Part shown: positions 42,556 to 50,896 of the stretch, in pieces
Layout of the letters: each line of letters opens with the position of its first letter
Numbering within the stretch: the first letter of the stretch is position 1
Source: Streptomyces venezuelae
Lineage (GTDB): Bacteria; Actinomycetota; Actinomycetes; Streptomycetales; Streptomycetaceae
Assembly: GCF_008642275.1 (NCBI RefSeq)
Contig: NZ_CP029189.1
Coordinates: 1 to 64,000 of the forward strand
Direction of reading: 5' to 3'
DNA: 64,000 nt
Position numbers and translations under genes: made by a program
Notes under the pieces: model-generated
The model's database searches: none
Seen by the model: the letters and a program-made list of their open reading frames with translations, nothing else
What the model was told of the DNA's origin: nothing

Positions 42556-43277
42556 GACCGGCCCCGGTCCGGACCCGGCCGCGGGCGTGGCCGGCCCCGG
42601 CGCACGTACCGCCCGTGCATCCCGTGCCGCTGCCGGTGGTCCTGCCCGGGCAGACCCGCGTATGGGCGGCTTCGGTGGCGGAGAACGCGGCGGCCGCCAC
42701 GGCCCGGCGGGGCGAGCTCGACCGTGAGGAGTCCCTGCGGGCGGACCGTTTCCGGCGGTTCGCGGACGTCGACCGCTTCCTGGTCGCGCACGTCTGTCTG
42801 CGGGACGTCCTGGGCACGCTGCTCGGAACACCGCCGGCCCGCCTCGTCATCGACCGGGAGCCGTGCACCGCGTGCGGCGGCCCGCACGGGCGCCCCTTCC
42901 TGCCGGGCCGACCCGTCCACTTCTCCCTCGCGCACGCGGGCGACCTGGTGCTGGTCGCCGTCGCTCCCGTACCGGTGGGCGTCGACGTGGCGGACCTCCT
43001 GCCGGACGCCCGGGTGCACACGGCCGTGGCAGGCCTGCACGAGGACGAACGCGCCGAACTGCTGGCTCTGCCCCGGCCCGCCCGGGCGGCCGCCTTCGCC
43101 CGCTGCTGGACGCGCAAGGAGGCCGTGCTGAAGTCCACCGGGCAGGGGCTGTCGCACGGCACGCGCCAGCCCTACGTGGGCACGGCCGCCGAGCCGGCGC
43201 GGACCGCCGAACACCAGGTGTACGACCTGCCGGTACCCGCCGGCGGGGTCGCCGCCCTGGCCCTGTGGACCGGCTGA
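42552..43277 (+). CDS. Sfp/EntD-type 4'-phosphopantetheinyl transferase
   Basis: A 241-aa PPTase that transfers phosphopantetheine from CoA to the carrier serines. It has the segment GRPVHFSLAHAGDLV (the FSxSHxxxxxxxA-like region), VGVDVAD and the signature WTRKEAVLKSTGQGL. In Sfp the second motif is GIDIE, whose Glu helps bind Mg2+; here that position is Ala, followed by Asp. The W..KEA..K signature is intact. It starts with a GTG overlapping the dhbB stop, so it is translated with the DHB pathway and probably primes the seven carrier domains of this system. Catalytic competence is likely but the altered motif is noted. Confidence 0.9.
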   Translation: MRPAPVRTRPRAWPAPAHVPPVHPVPLPVVLPGQTRVWAASVAENAAAATARRGELDREESLRADRFRRFADVDRFLVAHVCLRDVLGTLLGTPPARLVIDREPCTACGGPHGRPFLPGRPVHFSLAHAGDLVLVAVAPVPVGVDVADLLPDARVHTAVAGLHEDERAELLALPRPARAAAFARCWTRKEAVLKSTGQGLSHGTRQPYVGTAAEPARTAEHQVYDLPVPAGGVAALALWTG

Positions 43278-43327
43278 CGGTCCACCCCCGCTCCCCCACG
43301 TCCCCGAACCGAACGAAGGATCTCCCC

Positions 43328-43777
43328 ATGACGGAACGTCTGAACGCCGCCCGGCCCTACGCCCTGGGCCTCTTCCGCATCGTCACCGGCCTCCTGTTCG
43401 CCTGCCACGGCGCCGCCTCCCTGTTCGGCGTCCTCGGCGGCGCCCACGGCGGCGGGACGGTGCCCACCGGGGCCTGGCCGGGCTGGTACGCGGCGGTGAT
43501 CCAGCTGGTCGCCGGCGCCCTGGTGCTGCTCGGCGCGGGGACCCGCAGCGCGGCCTTCCTCGCCTCCGGCTCGATGGCGTACGCCTACTTCACGGCCCAC
43601 CAGCCGGACGCCCTCTTCCCGATCCAGAACAGTGGCGAGTCCTCCGCGATGTACTGCTGGGCCTTCCTGCTGCTCGTCTTCACCGGCCCGGGCGCCTTCG
43701 CCCTGGACCGGCTGCTGCCCGCCCGTGGCGAGCGGGCCGCGGAGACCGAGCAGACGCCCCGGACGGCCACCGCCTGA
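43328..43777 (+). CDS. DoxX-family small membrane protein
   Basis: A 149-aa protein with four hydrophobic segments and the DoxX-family look: LGLFRIVTGLLFACHGAASLFG at the start, then GW..A..QLVAGALVLLG and a late YC.AFLLLVFTGPG helix. DoxX proteins are poorly understood membrane proteins linked to redox or detoxification functions. It is the last gene after the PPTase (50 bp gap) and has its own CCGAACGAAGGA ribosome-binding region. No specific link to siderophore chemistry can be read. A strong hairpin follows. Confidence 0.85.
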   Translation: MTERLNAARPYALGLFRIVTGLLFACHGAASLFGVLGGAHGGGTVPTGAWPGWYAAVIQLVAGALVLLGAGTRSAAFLASGSMAYAYFTAHQPDALFPIQNSGESSAMYCWAFLLLVFTGPGAFALDRLLPARGERAAETEQTPRTATA

Positions 43778-43793
43778 GGCCGTGCCCCGATCT

Positions 43794-43834
43794 CCCTGAG
43801 CCCCGCCCCGTTTCCCCGGGGGCGGGGCTCAGGG
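43794..43834. terminator. Bidirectional hairpin between DoxX and MerR genes
   Basis: A perfect 16-bp stem (43794-43809 with 43819-43834) has a 9-nt loop containing TTT. It overlaps the last codons of the convergent MerR gene and ends the dhb operon. Confidence 0.8.
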
Positions 43835-44173
43835 CTGCTCCAGGTAGCAGGCCAGGGCGGCACGGCTGTTCCGCAGGTCCTCGATGCGCGCGTCCATGGC
43901 TGCCAGTTCCCCGTCGAGGACGGACCGGATCTCCTCGCACCAGGCGAAGCGCACGCCCTCGCCCCGCACGCACGGCAGCACCGAGCGGATCACCTCGGTC
44001 GACAGACCGGCCGCGAGCAGCGCGCGCACCTTGCGTACGGCGGCCACGGAGTCCGCCGTGTAGTCGCGGTACCCGTTCGATCCGCGCTCCGCGTCGAGCA
44101 GGCCCTGCGCCTCGTAGTAGCGCAGCAGCCGGGAGCTGACGCCGGTGCGCCGGGACAGTTCGCCGATCAGCAT
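43829..44173 (-). CDS. MerR-family transcriptional regulator
   Basis: A 114-aa regulator with the MerR winged helix: IGELSRRTGVSSRLLRYYEAQGLL (residues 3-26), then YRDYTADSVAAVRKV and a coiled-coil dimer helix near the C-terminus. A single Cys in CEEI and another at ACYLEQP are present, but there is no CxxxxxxC metal-binding loop, so it is more like the general small-molecule MerR group than a metal sensor. It is divergent from an NAD(P)H-dependent FMN-reductase-like gene, and a MerR-type operator lies between them. It probably controls that gene and itself. Confidence 0.92.
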   Translation of the reverse strand: MLIGELSRRTGVSSRLLRYYEAQGLLDAERGSNGYRDYTADSVAAVRKVRALLAAGLSTEVIRSVLPCVRGEGVRFAWCEEIRSVLDGELAAMDARIEDLRNSRAALACYLEQP

Positions 44174-44192
44174 GTGCCGTTCCTCTGCGTCC

Positions 44193-44224
44193 GGTTGACC
44201 TTCACATTGATGTCAACCTCTAAC
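44193..44224 (+). promoter_or_regulatory. MerR-type operator/promoter between divergent genes
   Basis: GGTTGAC (44193-44199) and GTCAACC (44212-44218) are a perfect inverted repeat. The TTGACC inside it can serve as -35, with a -10 such as TCTAAC about 18 bp later. The overlong spacer with a spanning palindrome is the MerR-family hallmark. Confidence 0.6.
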
Positions 44225-44282
44225 GTCGCCCCTACCGGCGGGCATTCCGCCCGTCCGACCGTGCACCGCTGGAGTGATGTTC

Positions 44283-44855
44283 ATGACCGACCGCTCGTTC
44301 CTCTTCCTCCTCGGCAGCTCCCGTTCCGACGGGAACACCGAGATACTCGCGAGGGCGGCCGCCGAGCAGCTGCCCGCAGGTGTCCGGCAGCGGTGGATCG
44401 ACCTGGCCGGGTCGGGGTTGCCCGACTTCCGGGACGGGCGGCACGAGGCCGAGGGCTGGAAGGCCTCGGAGAGCGAGGAGACACTGCGGCAGGCCACGCT
44501 GGAGGCGACCGACGTCGTCATCGCCTCGCCGCTGTACTGGTACTCGCTCTCCGCGCAGACCAAGCGCTACCTCGACTACTGGTCGGGCTGGCTGACGGTG
44601 CCCGGTTCGGACTTCAAGCAGCGGATGGCGGGCCGGACCCTGTGGGGTGTGACGGCCATGGCCGACCGTGACGAGGTGCGCGCCGAAGGGCTGGTGACCA
44701 GCCTTCACCACACCGCGGCCTACATGGGGATGCGGTTCGGCGGGGTGCTCCTCGGCAACGGCTCACGGCCGGGCCACGTGCGGGACGACGAGCGGGCGAC
44801 GATCCGCGCCAAGACCTTCTTCGCCCAGGAGGCACCCCTGGCCCGGTTCCCGTAG
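44283..44855 (+). CDS. NAD(P)H-dependent FMN reductase-like flavoprotein
   Basis: A 190-aa flavodoxin-fold protein of the NADPH-dependent FMN reductase / NAD(P)H-quinone oxidoreductase group. The FMN phosphate loop is LLGSSRSDGNTE near residue 8, and the ribityl/isoalloxazine segment is SPLYWYSLSAQTKRYLDYW. It probably reduces flavins, quinones or other small electrophiles. Its MerR neighbour suggests induction by such a compound. The ATG at 44283 is favoured by a GGAG ribosome-binding site at 44271; in-frame ATG 44277 and GTG 44274 also exist. A role in ferric siderophore reduction is conceivable because of location, but no iron box is present. Confidence 0.85.
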   Translation: MTDRSFLFLLGSSRSDGNTEILARAAAEQLPAGVRQRWIDLAGSGLPDFRDGRHEAEGWKASESEETLRQATLEATDVVIASPLYWYSLSAQTKRYLDYWSGWLTVPGSDFKQRMAGRTLWGVTAMADRDEVRAEGLVTSLHHTAAYMGMRFGGVLLGNGSRPGHVRDDERATIRAKTFFAQEAPLARFP

Positions 44856-44878
44856 GGGGACCCGGCCACGCCGGGGTG

Positions 44879-45427
44879 TCACCCCGTGGCGGCCCGCGGG
44901 ACGAGACGGGTGCCGCACCAGCTGCAGTACCGGGCGTCGGCCTCGATGGCGTGCCGGTGGCACTGCTCGCAGACGAGGTGGAGCGCGCACTGCGGTGTCC
45001 GTGGTTCGGTGCGGGGCGGCCGGCCGATGGCCATGCCGGCCCGCCTGCGGTGCACGGTCAGGAACACCAGCCCCTCGGGGCCGGCCCGGAGCGAGCGGGC
45101 GGAGCCGCGCGGCAGCAGGGTGAGGGAGCCGGGCACGACGTCCAGCCCGGCGCCGTCCAGGGTCAGGGATCCGCCGCCTTGCACGACGGCGAGCAGGACG
45201 TCCACCTCGGGCTCCCGGTGCACGGCGATCTCACCCCCGGGCAGCAGGCGCACCACGTTCGCGTCGAGTTGCCGGCCCTTGCGCCGGAGCCGCCACAGGG
45301 CGCCGCTCTGGTCGTCCGTGGCGGCCTCGACCAATCCCGTGACCGTGACTCCCACGGCTTCCCGCTCAACCACCACATGTCCTTCCCGCGCGTCCGGCCG
45401 CTCCGCCGGTCCCTCGTGACCGCCCAT
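44879..45427 (-). CDS. Cupin-like protein with C-terminal zinc ribbon
   Basis: A 182-aa protein with two parts. Residues from about 45 to 125 look like a small cupin barrel: LLPGGEIAVHREPEVDVLLAVVQGGGSLTLDG then LLPRGSARSLRAG, similar to metal-independent or single-metal cupins. The end has paired cysteines CEQCHRHAIEADARYCSWC, a CxxC...CxxC zinc ribbon. I know no firm function for this combination; it may be a sensor or adaptor. The ATG at 45427 was preferred because the residues before it are low-complexity. It lies downstream of the AraC gene on the same strand with a 257-bp gap and converges with the flavoprotein gene. Confidence 0.75.
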   Translation of the reverse strand: MGGHEGPAERPDAREGHVVVEREAVGVTVTGLVEAATDDQSGALWRLRRKGRQLDANVVRLLPGGEIAVHREPEVDVLLAVVQGGGSLTLDGAGLDVVPGSLTLLPRGSARSLRAGPEGLVFLTVHRRRAGMAIGRPPRTEPRTPQCALHLVCEQCHRHAIEADARYCSWCGTRLVPRAATG

Positions 45428-45684
45428 GAGATCACTTCGGCCGGTGTCCGCACCAACCGCCGGGTGCGGAGCGGTCGCCCGAGCGCCGGGACACGAGCTG
45501 CCCGGAGCTGCGCGACGGCCGTTCCTTGCGCACAGGCTGACACCCTTCGGGCCCGGGCGAAGGCGGGTTGGGGAGGCATGCACCCGTCGGGGTCGAGATC
45601 TGCCGGGTCACGGGTCCGTCCCGTCGTGCGACGACCTCGTACGGGTGTACGCGGACGAGGGGGAACCGCCGTCCCGGCCAGTCG

Positions 45685-46458
45685 CTACGCGGACCGGTCC
45701 AGCGAGCTCCGCACGTACGCGCCCGGGGTCTGCCCGAAGTGGCGGCGGAAGGCCAGGATGTAGCCGTTGGTGCTGACGAACCCCACGCGGGCGGCCACGG
45801 AGCTCACCAACTGGCCCTGTTCCAGCAGTCCCAGCGAGTGGTTGAGCCGGAGCCGGGTGCGCCATTCCGAGAAGGCCATGCCGGTCTCCGCGCGGAAGGC
45901 CCGGCGCAGGCTGGTCGAGCTCGTGTAGAGGTTCTCCGCCCACTCCGTCGCGGTGCGCGGGTCGCTCGGGGTCCGGGCCAGCTCCCGCGCCACGGCGCCC
46001 GCGGTGTGGCTGGTGGGCTGGGGCAGCGGCAGGCAGTTGCGGTGTCCGGCGGACAGCGCGGCGAAGACGTCCGGGTCCTCCTCCTGGGCGCAGGTGCTGC
46101 GCATCCGCCCGAGGACCAGCCTGCGCTGGGCGTCGGTGATGTTGATGGTGGTGACGTCCTGGTAGGGCAGTTCGAACCGTTGCGCGTCGAAGGACTCGGC
46201 CGCGATGACGGAGTCCGCTCCGAACCGTGCGCTGTGCGCGATGCCCGCCGGAATCCACAGGGCCACCGATGCGGACAGTTCGTAGTCCCGGCCGAGCGCC
46301 GTGACCACGATCCGGCCGACCGGAACGTGCAGGAACTTGTGGAACTCGTGGACGTGCAGCGGGTGTCCGCCCTCGGCGATGAAATCGTCATCGGCCATGA
46401 TCACGTCCTCCGCACGGGTCCCCTCGTCCCGCACGCTGTGCAGTCCCGTCTCGGCCAC
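45685..46458 (-). CDS. AraC-family regulator with cupin sensor, next to the siderophore importer
   Basis: A 257-aa regulator. The N-terminal half is a cupin sensor (HPLHVHEFHKFLHVPVG, then SASVALWIPAGIAHSARFG). The C-terminal half has two helix-turn-helix units: ENLYTSSTSLRRAFRAETG and SSVAARVGFVSTNGYILAFRRHFGQTPGAYVR. It is divergent from the ABC importer genes, and iron box 8 lies in the shared region. It may activate the importer, with the siderophore or its iron complex as effector, as AraC proteins do in other siderophore systems. The GTG at 46458 is chosen for its GGGGAGG ribosome-binding site and GC-rich third positions from there on; an in-frame ATG at 46524 would extend it by 22 residues. 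Confidence 0.9.
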   Translation of the reverse strand: MAETGLHSVRDEGTRAEDVIMADDDFIAEGGHPLHVHEFHKFLHVPVGRIVVTALGRDYELSASVALWIPAGIAHSARFGADSVIAAESFDAQRFELPYQDVTTINITDAQRRLVLGRMRSTCAQEEDPDVFAALSAGHRNCLPLPQPTSHTAGAVARELARTPSDPRTATEWAENLYTSSTSLRRAFRAETGMAFSEWRTRLRLNHSLGLLEQGQLVSSVAARVGFVSTNGYILAFRRHFGQTPGAYVRSSLDRSA

Positions 46459-46539
46459 AACATCCTCCCCTGCCGCAGGGGCCGTGTTCTTGACCCCTGA
46501 TTGTGAGCGGTTCGCCTCCGGCATTGGACCGGACCCCGC

Positions 46540-46558
46540 TTTGGTAAGGCTAGCCTAA
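46540..46558. promoter_or_regulatory. Iron box 8 (importer operon / AraC intergenic region)
   Basis: TTTGGTAAGGCTAGCCTAA matches the iron-box pattern with a weaker left end. It precedes the permease gene by about 40 bp and may also touch the divergent AraC promoter. Confidence 0.8.
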
Positions 46559-46595
46559 CTTCGAGCTTGAGCAGGTGAGGAGTACCCGAAGACCC

Positions 46596-47645
46596 ATGAA
46601 GCAATCGGCTTCGCCGGCCGCACCACCGGCCCCGGTCCCCGCGAGGCCCCGTGCCTCGCGCGGAACGGTGGTCGTGGTGCTCGCCGGCCTGATGCTGGCC
46701 GCCGTGACCATCGCGAGCATCGGCCTCGGTGCACGTGACATATCCCCGCTGGAAATCGTGCGGATCCTGCTGCACCCGGGCGCGGAGGGATACAACGGCG
46801 ACGTCCTGTGGACGGAGCGGATACCCCGCACGCTGCTCGGCCTGACCGTCGGGGCCGCCCTCGGCGCCTCCGGGCTCATCATGCAGGCGCTGACGATGAA
46901 CCCGCTGGCGGAACCGGGCGTCCTCGGCGTACAGCAGGGCGCGGCGGTGTTCGTCGTCCTCGGCATCCTCTTCCTCGACACCTCCGGTGTGCAGGGCTAC
47001 TTCTGGATGGCGCTGACCGGCTCGGCGGTGACCGCGGTCCTCGTCTTCCTGATCGGGACCCGCACCAACGCGGGCAGCAGCACGATCGGCCTGGTCCTCG
47101 CGGGCGTCGCCGTCGCCGCGGTGATGTCCTCGCTCATCACCCTGCTCGTGGTGCGCGACGAGGCCGTCTACGCCCACCTGCGGTTCTGGTCGGTGGGCCA
47201 GCTCACCGGCCGGGGCCAGTTCCTGGGCCAGGCAATCCCGTTCGCGCTCACCGGCCTGCTGCTGGCGCTGCCGCTCGGGCGCACCCTGAACCTGCTGAGC
47301 CTCGGTGACGAGACCGCCCGCGGGCTCGGCGTCCGGGTGGAGCGGGCCCGGCTGGCCGGTGCGGCCGTCGCGGTGCTGCTGTGCGCGGCCGCCACTGCGG
47401 CCGTGGGGCCGGTGGCCTTCGTGGGACTGGTCGCCGGGCACGCCGCCCGGATGCTGGTGGGCACGGACCACCGGTGGTCGCTGCCGCTGTCCATGGTCTG
47501 CGGAGCCGTGCTGCTCGTCGGCGCCGACACCGCGGGGCGACTGGTGATCGACCACGGCGAGGTCCAGGTGTCGGTGATGACCGCCTTCGTCGGCACCCCC
47601 TTCTTCGTGTGGCTCGCGCGCCGCCGCGACCTGGTCCGGATGTGA
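46596..47645 (+). CDS. FecCD-type ferric-siderophore ABC permease (subunit 1)
   Basis: A 349-aa inner-membrane permease of the FecCD/FepD family that forms the channel for ferric siderophore import. It has about ten hydrophobic helices and the family landmarks RIPRTLLGLTVGAALGASGLIMQ, NPLAEPGVLG and GPVAFVGLVAGHAARMLVG (ATPase-contact loop). It heads a four-gene importer operon under iron box 8. An in-frame GTG at 46575 would add seven residues; neither start has a strong ribosome-binding site. Its stop overlaps the next permease start (GTGA). Confidence 0.95.
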   Translation: MKQSASPAAPPAPVPARPRASRGTVVVVLAGLMLAAVTIASIGLGARDISPLEIVRILLHPGAEGYNGDVLWTERIPRTLLGLTVGAALGASGLIMQALTMNPLAEPGVLGVQQGAAVFVVLGILFLDTSGVQGYFWMALTGSAVTAVLVFLIGTRTNAGSSTIGLVLAGVAVAAVMSSLITLLVVRDEAVYAHLRFWSVGQLTGRGQFLGQAIPFALTGLLLALPLGRTLNLLSLGDETARGLGVRVERARLAGAAVAVLLCAAATAAVGPVAFVGLVAGHAARMLVGTDHRWSLPLSMVCGAVLLVGADTAGRLVIDHGEVQVSVMTAFVGTPFFVWLARRRDLVRM

Positions 47646-48763
47646 GTGACGTGCCACAGACACACGTGCAACGGGCGGACCGGGCCCGGAGCCTCGGACA
47701 GGCCTCCCAGGACACGGCGGCGGAGCTCAAGGCCGCCACCGCGGCCCGGCTGCGCGCCGCCCACCGGGCGGGACGGCGCCGGGCCCGCCTCGTCACCTGC
47801 GTCCTCGTCCTGGTGCTGCTCGCCCTGCTGGTCGCCTCGGTCCTGCTCGGCGGGGTCAGGCGGATCCCGGCGGGCGACATCCTGCCCGCGGCCTTCGGGA
47901 TGCGCACCGGCCTGGCCGACTACGTGATCTTCCGCATCCGGATGCCGCGCGCACTGGCGGCGCTGCTCGCAGGGGCGCTCTTCGGCCTCTCCGGCGCCCT
48001 GTACCAGCGGCTGGTCAGGAACCCGCTGGCCACCCCGGACATGATCGGCATCTCGGCGGGTGCCGGAGCCGGCGCCACCACCGTGCTGCTGTTCGCCCCG
48101 GCGGTTCCCTTCGGGACCTCCCTGGCCGGGATCGGCGGAGCCTTCGTCCTCGTGGCGGCGGTGCTCGCGCTGAGCCGGCGCGGCGGGGGCGTGGACACGT
48201 ACCGCCTGGTCCTCGTGGGCATCGGTCTGAGCGCAGTGTGCACCGCCTACGTGAACTACCTGTTCACGGTGGCCGGGCAGCACGGGATCGCGCAGGTGAT
48301 GCGCTGGCTGGTCGGCAGTGTCAACGACGCCACCTGGGAGGGGGTGTCCACCCTGGCCGGCGCGCTCGCGGTGTGCGGGCTCTGCACCGCGCTGCTGGGC
48401 CGCTCCCTGGGCAGCATGGCCCTCGGCGACCAGCTGGCCCTCGGGCTCGGCACGCGGGTCGGCGCCGCCCGGATCGCGACCCTGCTGGTCGGGGCCGCGG
48501 CCGCCGCGCTCGCCACCAGCGTCACGGGTCCGATCGGATTCGTCTCGCTGATCAGCGGTCCCATCGCGGTCCGGCTGGTCGGCACCGACCGGTCCGTCGC
48601 CCTGGCCGTCCCGATCGGTGCCGTCATCGTCCTCGGCGCCGATGTCCTCGCCCAGCACGGCCCCGTGATCAGCCCCGTACCGACGGGTGTCCTCACGGCA
48701 CTGCTCGGCGCCCCCTACTTCGTCTGGCTGATCCTCCGGCGCAGGCAAGGAGCCACCCCATGA
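47642..48763 (+). CDS. FecCD-type ferric-siderophore ABC permease (subunit 2)
   Basis: A 373-aa FepG-like partner permease. Family landmarks are [44 protein letters not shown] and GPIGFVSLISGPIAVRLVG. The first 50 residues are a charged, Ala/Arg-rich cytoplasmic extension ahead of the first membrane helix. The GTG at 47642 overlaps the upstream stop; a second GTG lies 9 bp further on. It pairs with the preceding permease to form the heterodimeric channel, and its own stop overlaps the ATPase start (ATGA). Confidence 0.94.
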   Translation: MSDVPQTHVQRADRARSLGQASQDTAAELKAATAARLRAAHRAGRRRARLVTCVLVLVLLALLVASVLLGGVRRIPAGDILPAAFGMRTGLADYVIFRIRMPRALAALLAGALFGLSGALYQRLVRNPLATPDMIGISAGAGAGATTVLLFAPAVPFGTSLAGIGGAFVLVAAVLALSRRGGGVDTYRLVLVGIGLSAVCTAYVNYLFTVAGQHGIAQVMRWLVGSVNDATWEGVSTLAGALAVCGLCTALLGRSLGSMALGDQLALGLGTRVGAARIATLLVGAAAAALATSVTGPIGFVSLISGPIAVRLVGTDRSVALAVPIGAVIVLGADVLAQHGPVISPVPTGVLTALLGAPYFVWLILRRRQGATP

Positions 48764-49587
48764 GCGCACGACCCGCACCCGCCTCCCCCGACACCGGCTT
48801 CCGGCTCGAAGCCCGCGGCATCAGCGCCGGGTACGAGCGCAAGCCGATCATCGAGGAGCTGTCGCTCGGGATCGAACCCGGCAGGATCACCGCACTGGTC
48901 GGCCCGAACGCCTGTGGGAAGTCGACCCTGCTGAAGTCGGTCGCCCGGCTGCTGCCCGTGGCCGCCGGCGCGGTCCTCCTGGAGGGCCAGGACATCCACG
49001 CCCTGTCGACCCGCGCGGTGGCCCGGCGCCTGGGCATCCTGCCTCAGTCGCCGATCGCCCCGGAGTCCATCACCGTCGGCGACCTGGTCTGGCGCGGCCG
49101 CCACCCGCACCGCCGGTTCGGGCAGCGTCGCACCGCGGCCGACGACGAGGTCATCGCGGACGCCCTGCTGGCGACCGGCACCGCCGAGCTGATCGACCGC
49201 CCGGTCGACCAGCTCTCCGGCGGCCAGCGCCAGCGCGTCTGGATCGCCCTCGCGCTCGCCCAGGACACGCCGACGCTGCTCCTGGACGAGCCCACCACCT
49301 ACTTGGACATCGCCCACCAGATCGAGGTCATGGACCTCCTCGCCGACCTCAACGAGCAGGCCGGCAAGACGATCGTGCTGGTGTCCCACGACCTCAACCA
49401 GGCAGCCCTGTACGCCTCGACGATCGTCGCCATGCGCGACGGCCGGATCGTGCGCCAGGGCACCCCCGAAGAGGTGCTCACCGAGGAGACCGTGGCCGAG
49501 GTGTTCGGCCTGGACTGTCTCGTCGTCCCCCATCCCCGCTCAGAGCGGCCCCAGATCTTCCCCCTGGGCCGTCGTATCCCCGCATAG
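48760..49587 (+). CDS. Ferric-siderophore ABC transporter ATPase (FepC-like)
   Basis: A 275-aa ABC ATPase. Walker A is GPNACGKST, the Q-loop region is LGILPQSP, the signature is LSGGQRQRVWIALALAQ, Walker B is LLLDEPTTYLDI, and the switch His is in VSHDLNQA. The segment PTTYLDIAHQIEV is typical of FepC/FhuC importers. It energises the two permeases encoded just upstream, and the lipoprotein gene follows after 13 bp. Confidence 0.95.
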   Translation: MSARPAPASPDTGFRLEARGISAGYERKPIIEELSLGIEPGRITALVGPNACGKSTLLKSVARLLPVAAGAVLLEGQDIHALSTRAVARRLGILPQSPIAPESITVGDLVWRGRHPHRRFGQRRTAADDEVIADALLATGTAELIDRPVDQLSGGQRQRVWIALALAQDTPTLLLDEPTTYLDIAHQIEVMDLLADLNEQAGKTIVLVSHDLNQAALYASTIVAMRDGRIVRQGTPEEVLTEETVAEVFGLDCLVVPHPRSERPQIFPLGRRIPA

Positions 49588-49600
49588 GAGACCCACCACC

Positions 49601-50653
49601 ATGTCCGTCCTGCACAGAACGCGCCGCCGCCCGGCCCGTACCCTCGCCGCCCTCACCGCGGCCGCCGCCTGCCTCGGCCTGCTCACCGCGTGCGGCGGTG
49701 AGGACTCGACCGCCGCCAAGGACAAGCCGGCCGCCGCCGGAGCCGACGCGTCCGCCGCCTTCCCCGTCTCCCTCACCAACGCGTGGGGCAAGACCGAGGT
49801 CAAGAAGAAGCCGGTGAAGGTCGCCACGGTCTCCGACGGCGACACCGCCATCGCGCTGGCCCTCGGCATCGTCCCGGTCATCACCCCGGACGTCGAGGAC
49901 GGCGCCAAGGTGCCCGAGTACAAGCAGCGCGCCATCGACAAGCTCGGCGCCGGCAAGCTGAAGACCTACGACGACACCGACGGCACCGCCTACGAGGCCA
50001 TCGCGGCCGAGGCCCCCGACATCATCCTCGGCATGAACACCTGGGAGATGGAAGCGGACTACGCCAAGCTGCAGCCGATCGCGCCGGTGGTCACCTTCAC
50101 CGACAAGGCGCACGCCGACACCCTCACCTGGCAGGACCGCCTCAAGACGGCCGCGAAGGCCCTCGGACTGAGCGCCAAGGCGGACGAGGTCATCGCGGCG
50201 AACGAGAAGGCCACGACGGAAGCCGCCGCCGCGCACCCCGAGTTCAAGGGCAAGACGTACACCTACACGGTCGTCCACCCCGAGCAGGTCAGCTTCATGT
50301 CCTACGCCGACCAGGACCCGGGCGTCTTCGAGAAGCTCGGCTTCACCAAGACCGACAAGGCGAAGAACTACGCGCCGAACAAGAACGCCGTGAGCCTGGA
50401 GAACCTCGACCAGCTCGACGCCGACGTCCTCCTCGTCACCTACCCCTTCGGTGACCGCGGTGTGATCAGCGCGACCGAGCTGGAGTCCAACAAGCTGTTC
50501 CAGTCGCTGAACGCGGTGAAGAGCAAGCACTTCACGGTCATCCCCTCGGACAACTCGCTGTCCTCGGCCATCGCCTACCCGGACGCCCTGAGCGCCCCGT
50601 GGGTGGTCGAGCAGCTCACCCCGCTCCTCGCGAAGGCCGTCGCCGGCCAGTAG
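49601..50653 (+). CDS. Siderophore-binding lipoprotein (FepB/FhuD-like)
   Basis: A 350-aa extracellular substrate-binding protein. It has an arginine-rich N-terminus, a hydrophobic core and the lipobox LLTAC with Cys31 as the lipidation site, followed by a flexible linker. The periplasmic-binding fold with two lobes is apparent: PVKVATVSDGDTAIALALGIVP, AEAPDIILGMNT, LDADVLLVTYPF and a final SAPWVVEQL. It binds the ferric siderophore outside the membrane and hands it to the permease pair. The ATG at 49601 follows TAGGAGACC. A strong hairpin ends the importer operon. Confidence 0.95.
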   Translation: MSVLHRTRRRPARTLAALTAAAACLGLLTACGGEDSTAAKDKPAAAGADASAAFPVSLTNAWGKTEVKKKPVKVATVSDGDTAIALALGIVPVITPDVEDGAKVPEYKQRAIDKLGAGKLKTYDDTDGTAYEAIAAEAPDIILGMNTWEMEADYAKLQPIAPVVTFTDKAHADTLTWQDRLKTAAKALGLSAKADEVIAANEKATTEAAAAHPEFKGKTYTYTVVHPEQVSFMSYADQDPGVFEKLGFTKTDKAKNYAPNKNAVSLENLDQLDADVLLVTYPFGDRGVISATELESNKLFQSLNAVKSKHFTVIPSDNSLSSAIAYPDALSAPWVVEQLTPLLAKAVAGQ

Positions 50654-50680
50654 GACCGCGGTCGCCCCGCGGATCGCCGC

Positions 50681-50712
50681 CGAGGCCCGTCTCCTGTGGG
50701 AGGCGGGCCTCG
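50681..50712 (+). terminator. Hairpin terminator of the importer operon
   Basis: A 14-bp stem (50681-50694 with 50699-50712, one G-T pair) with a TGTG loop lies 28 bp after the lipoprotein stop codon. Confidence 0.8.
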
Positions 50713-50896
50713 ACGCGTGCTGCGTCGTCCGCGCAACACCGCAGGATCCCGGCCGCACTTGAGGTCCAGTCCCGCAGGCGCCGGATTGCGCGCGGGGTGC
50801 CAGTGCCGTGGTCCGCGGGTTGGATACGGGGAGCGCGGGGCGCCGTAGCGTGGCCGCATGCCGGATCTGCCGGACGGATGTGAGGGAGCAAGTCGG

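Noticed and set aside
48897..48930. Abnormal Walker A in the importer ATPase (GPNACGKST)
   Set aside because: It still fits GxxxxGK[ST]; the Ala is a tolerated variable position.
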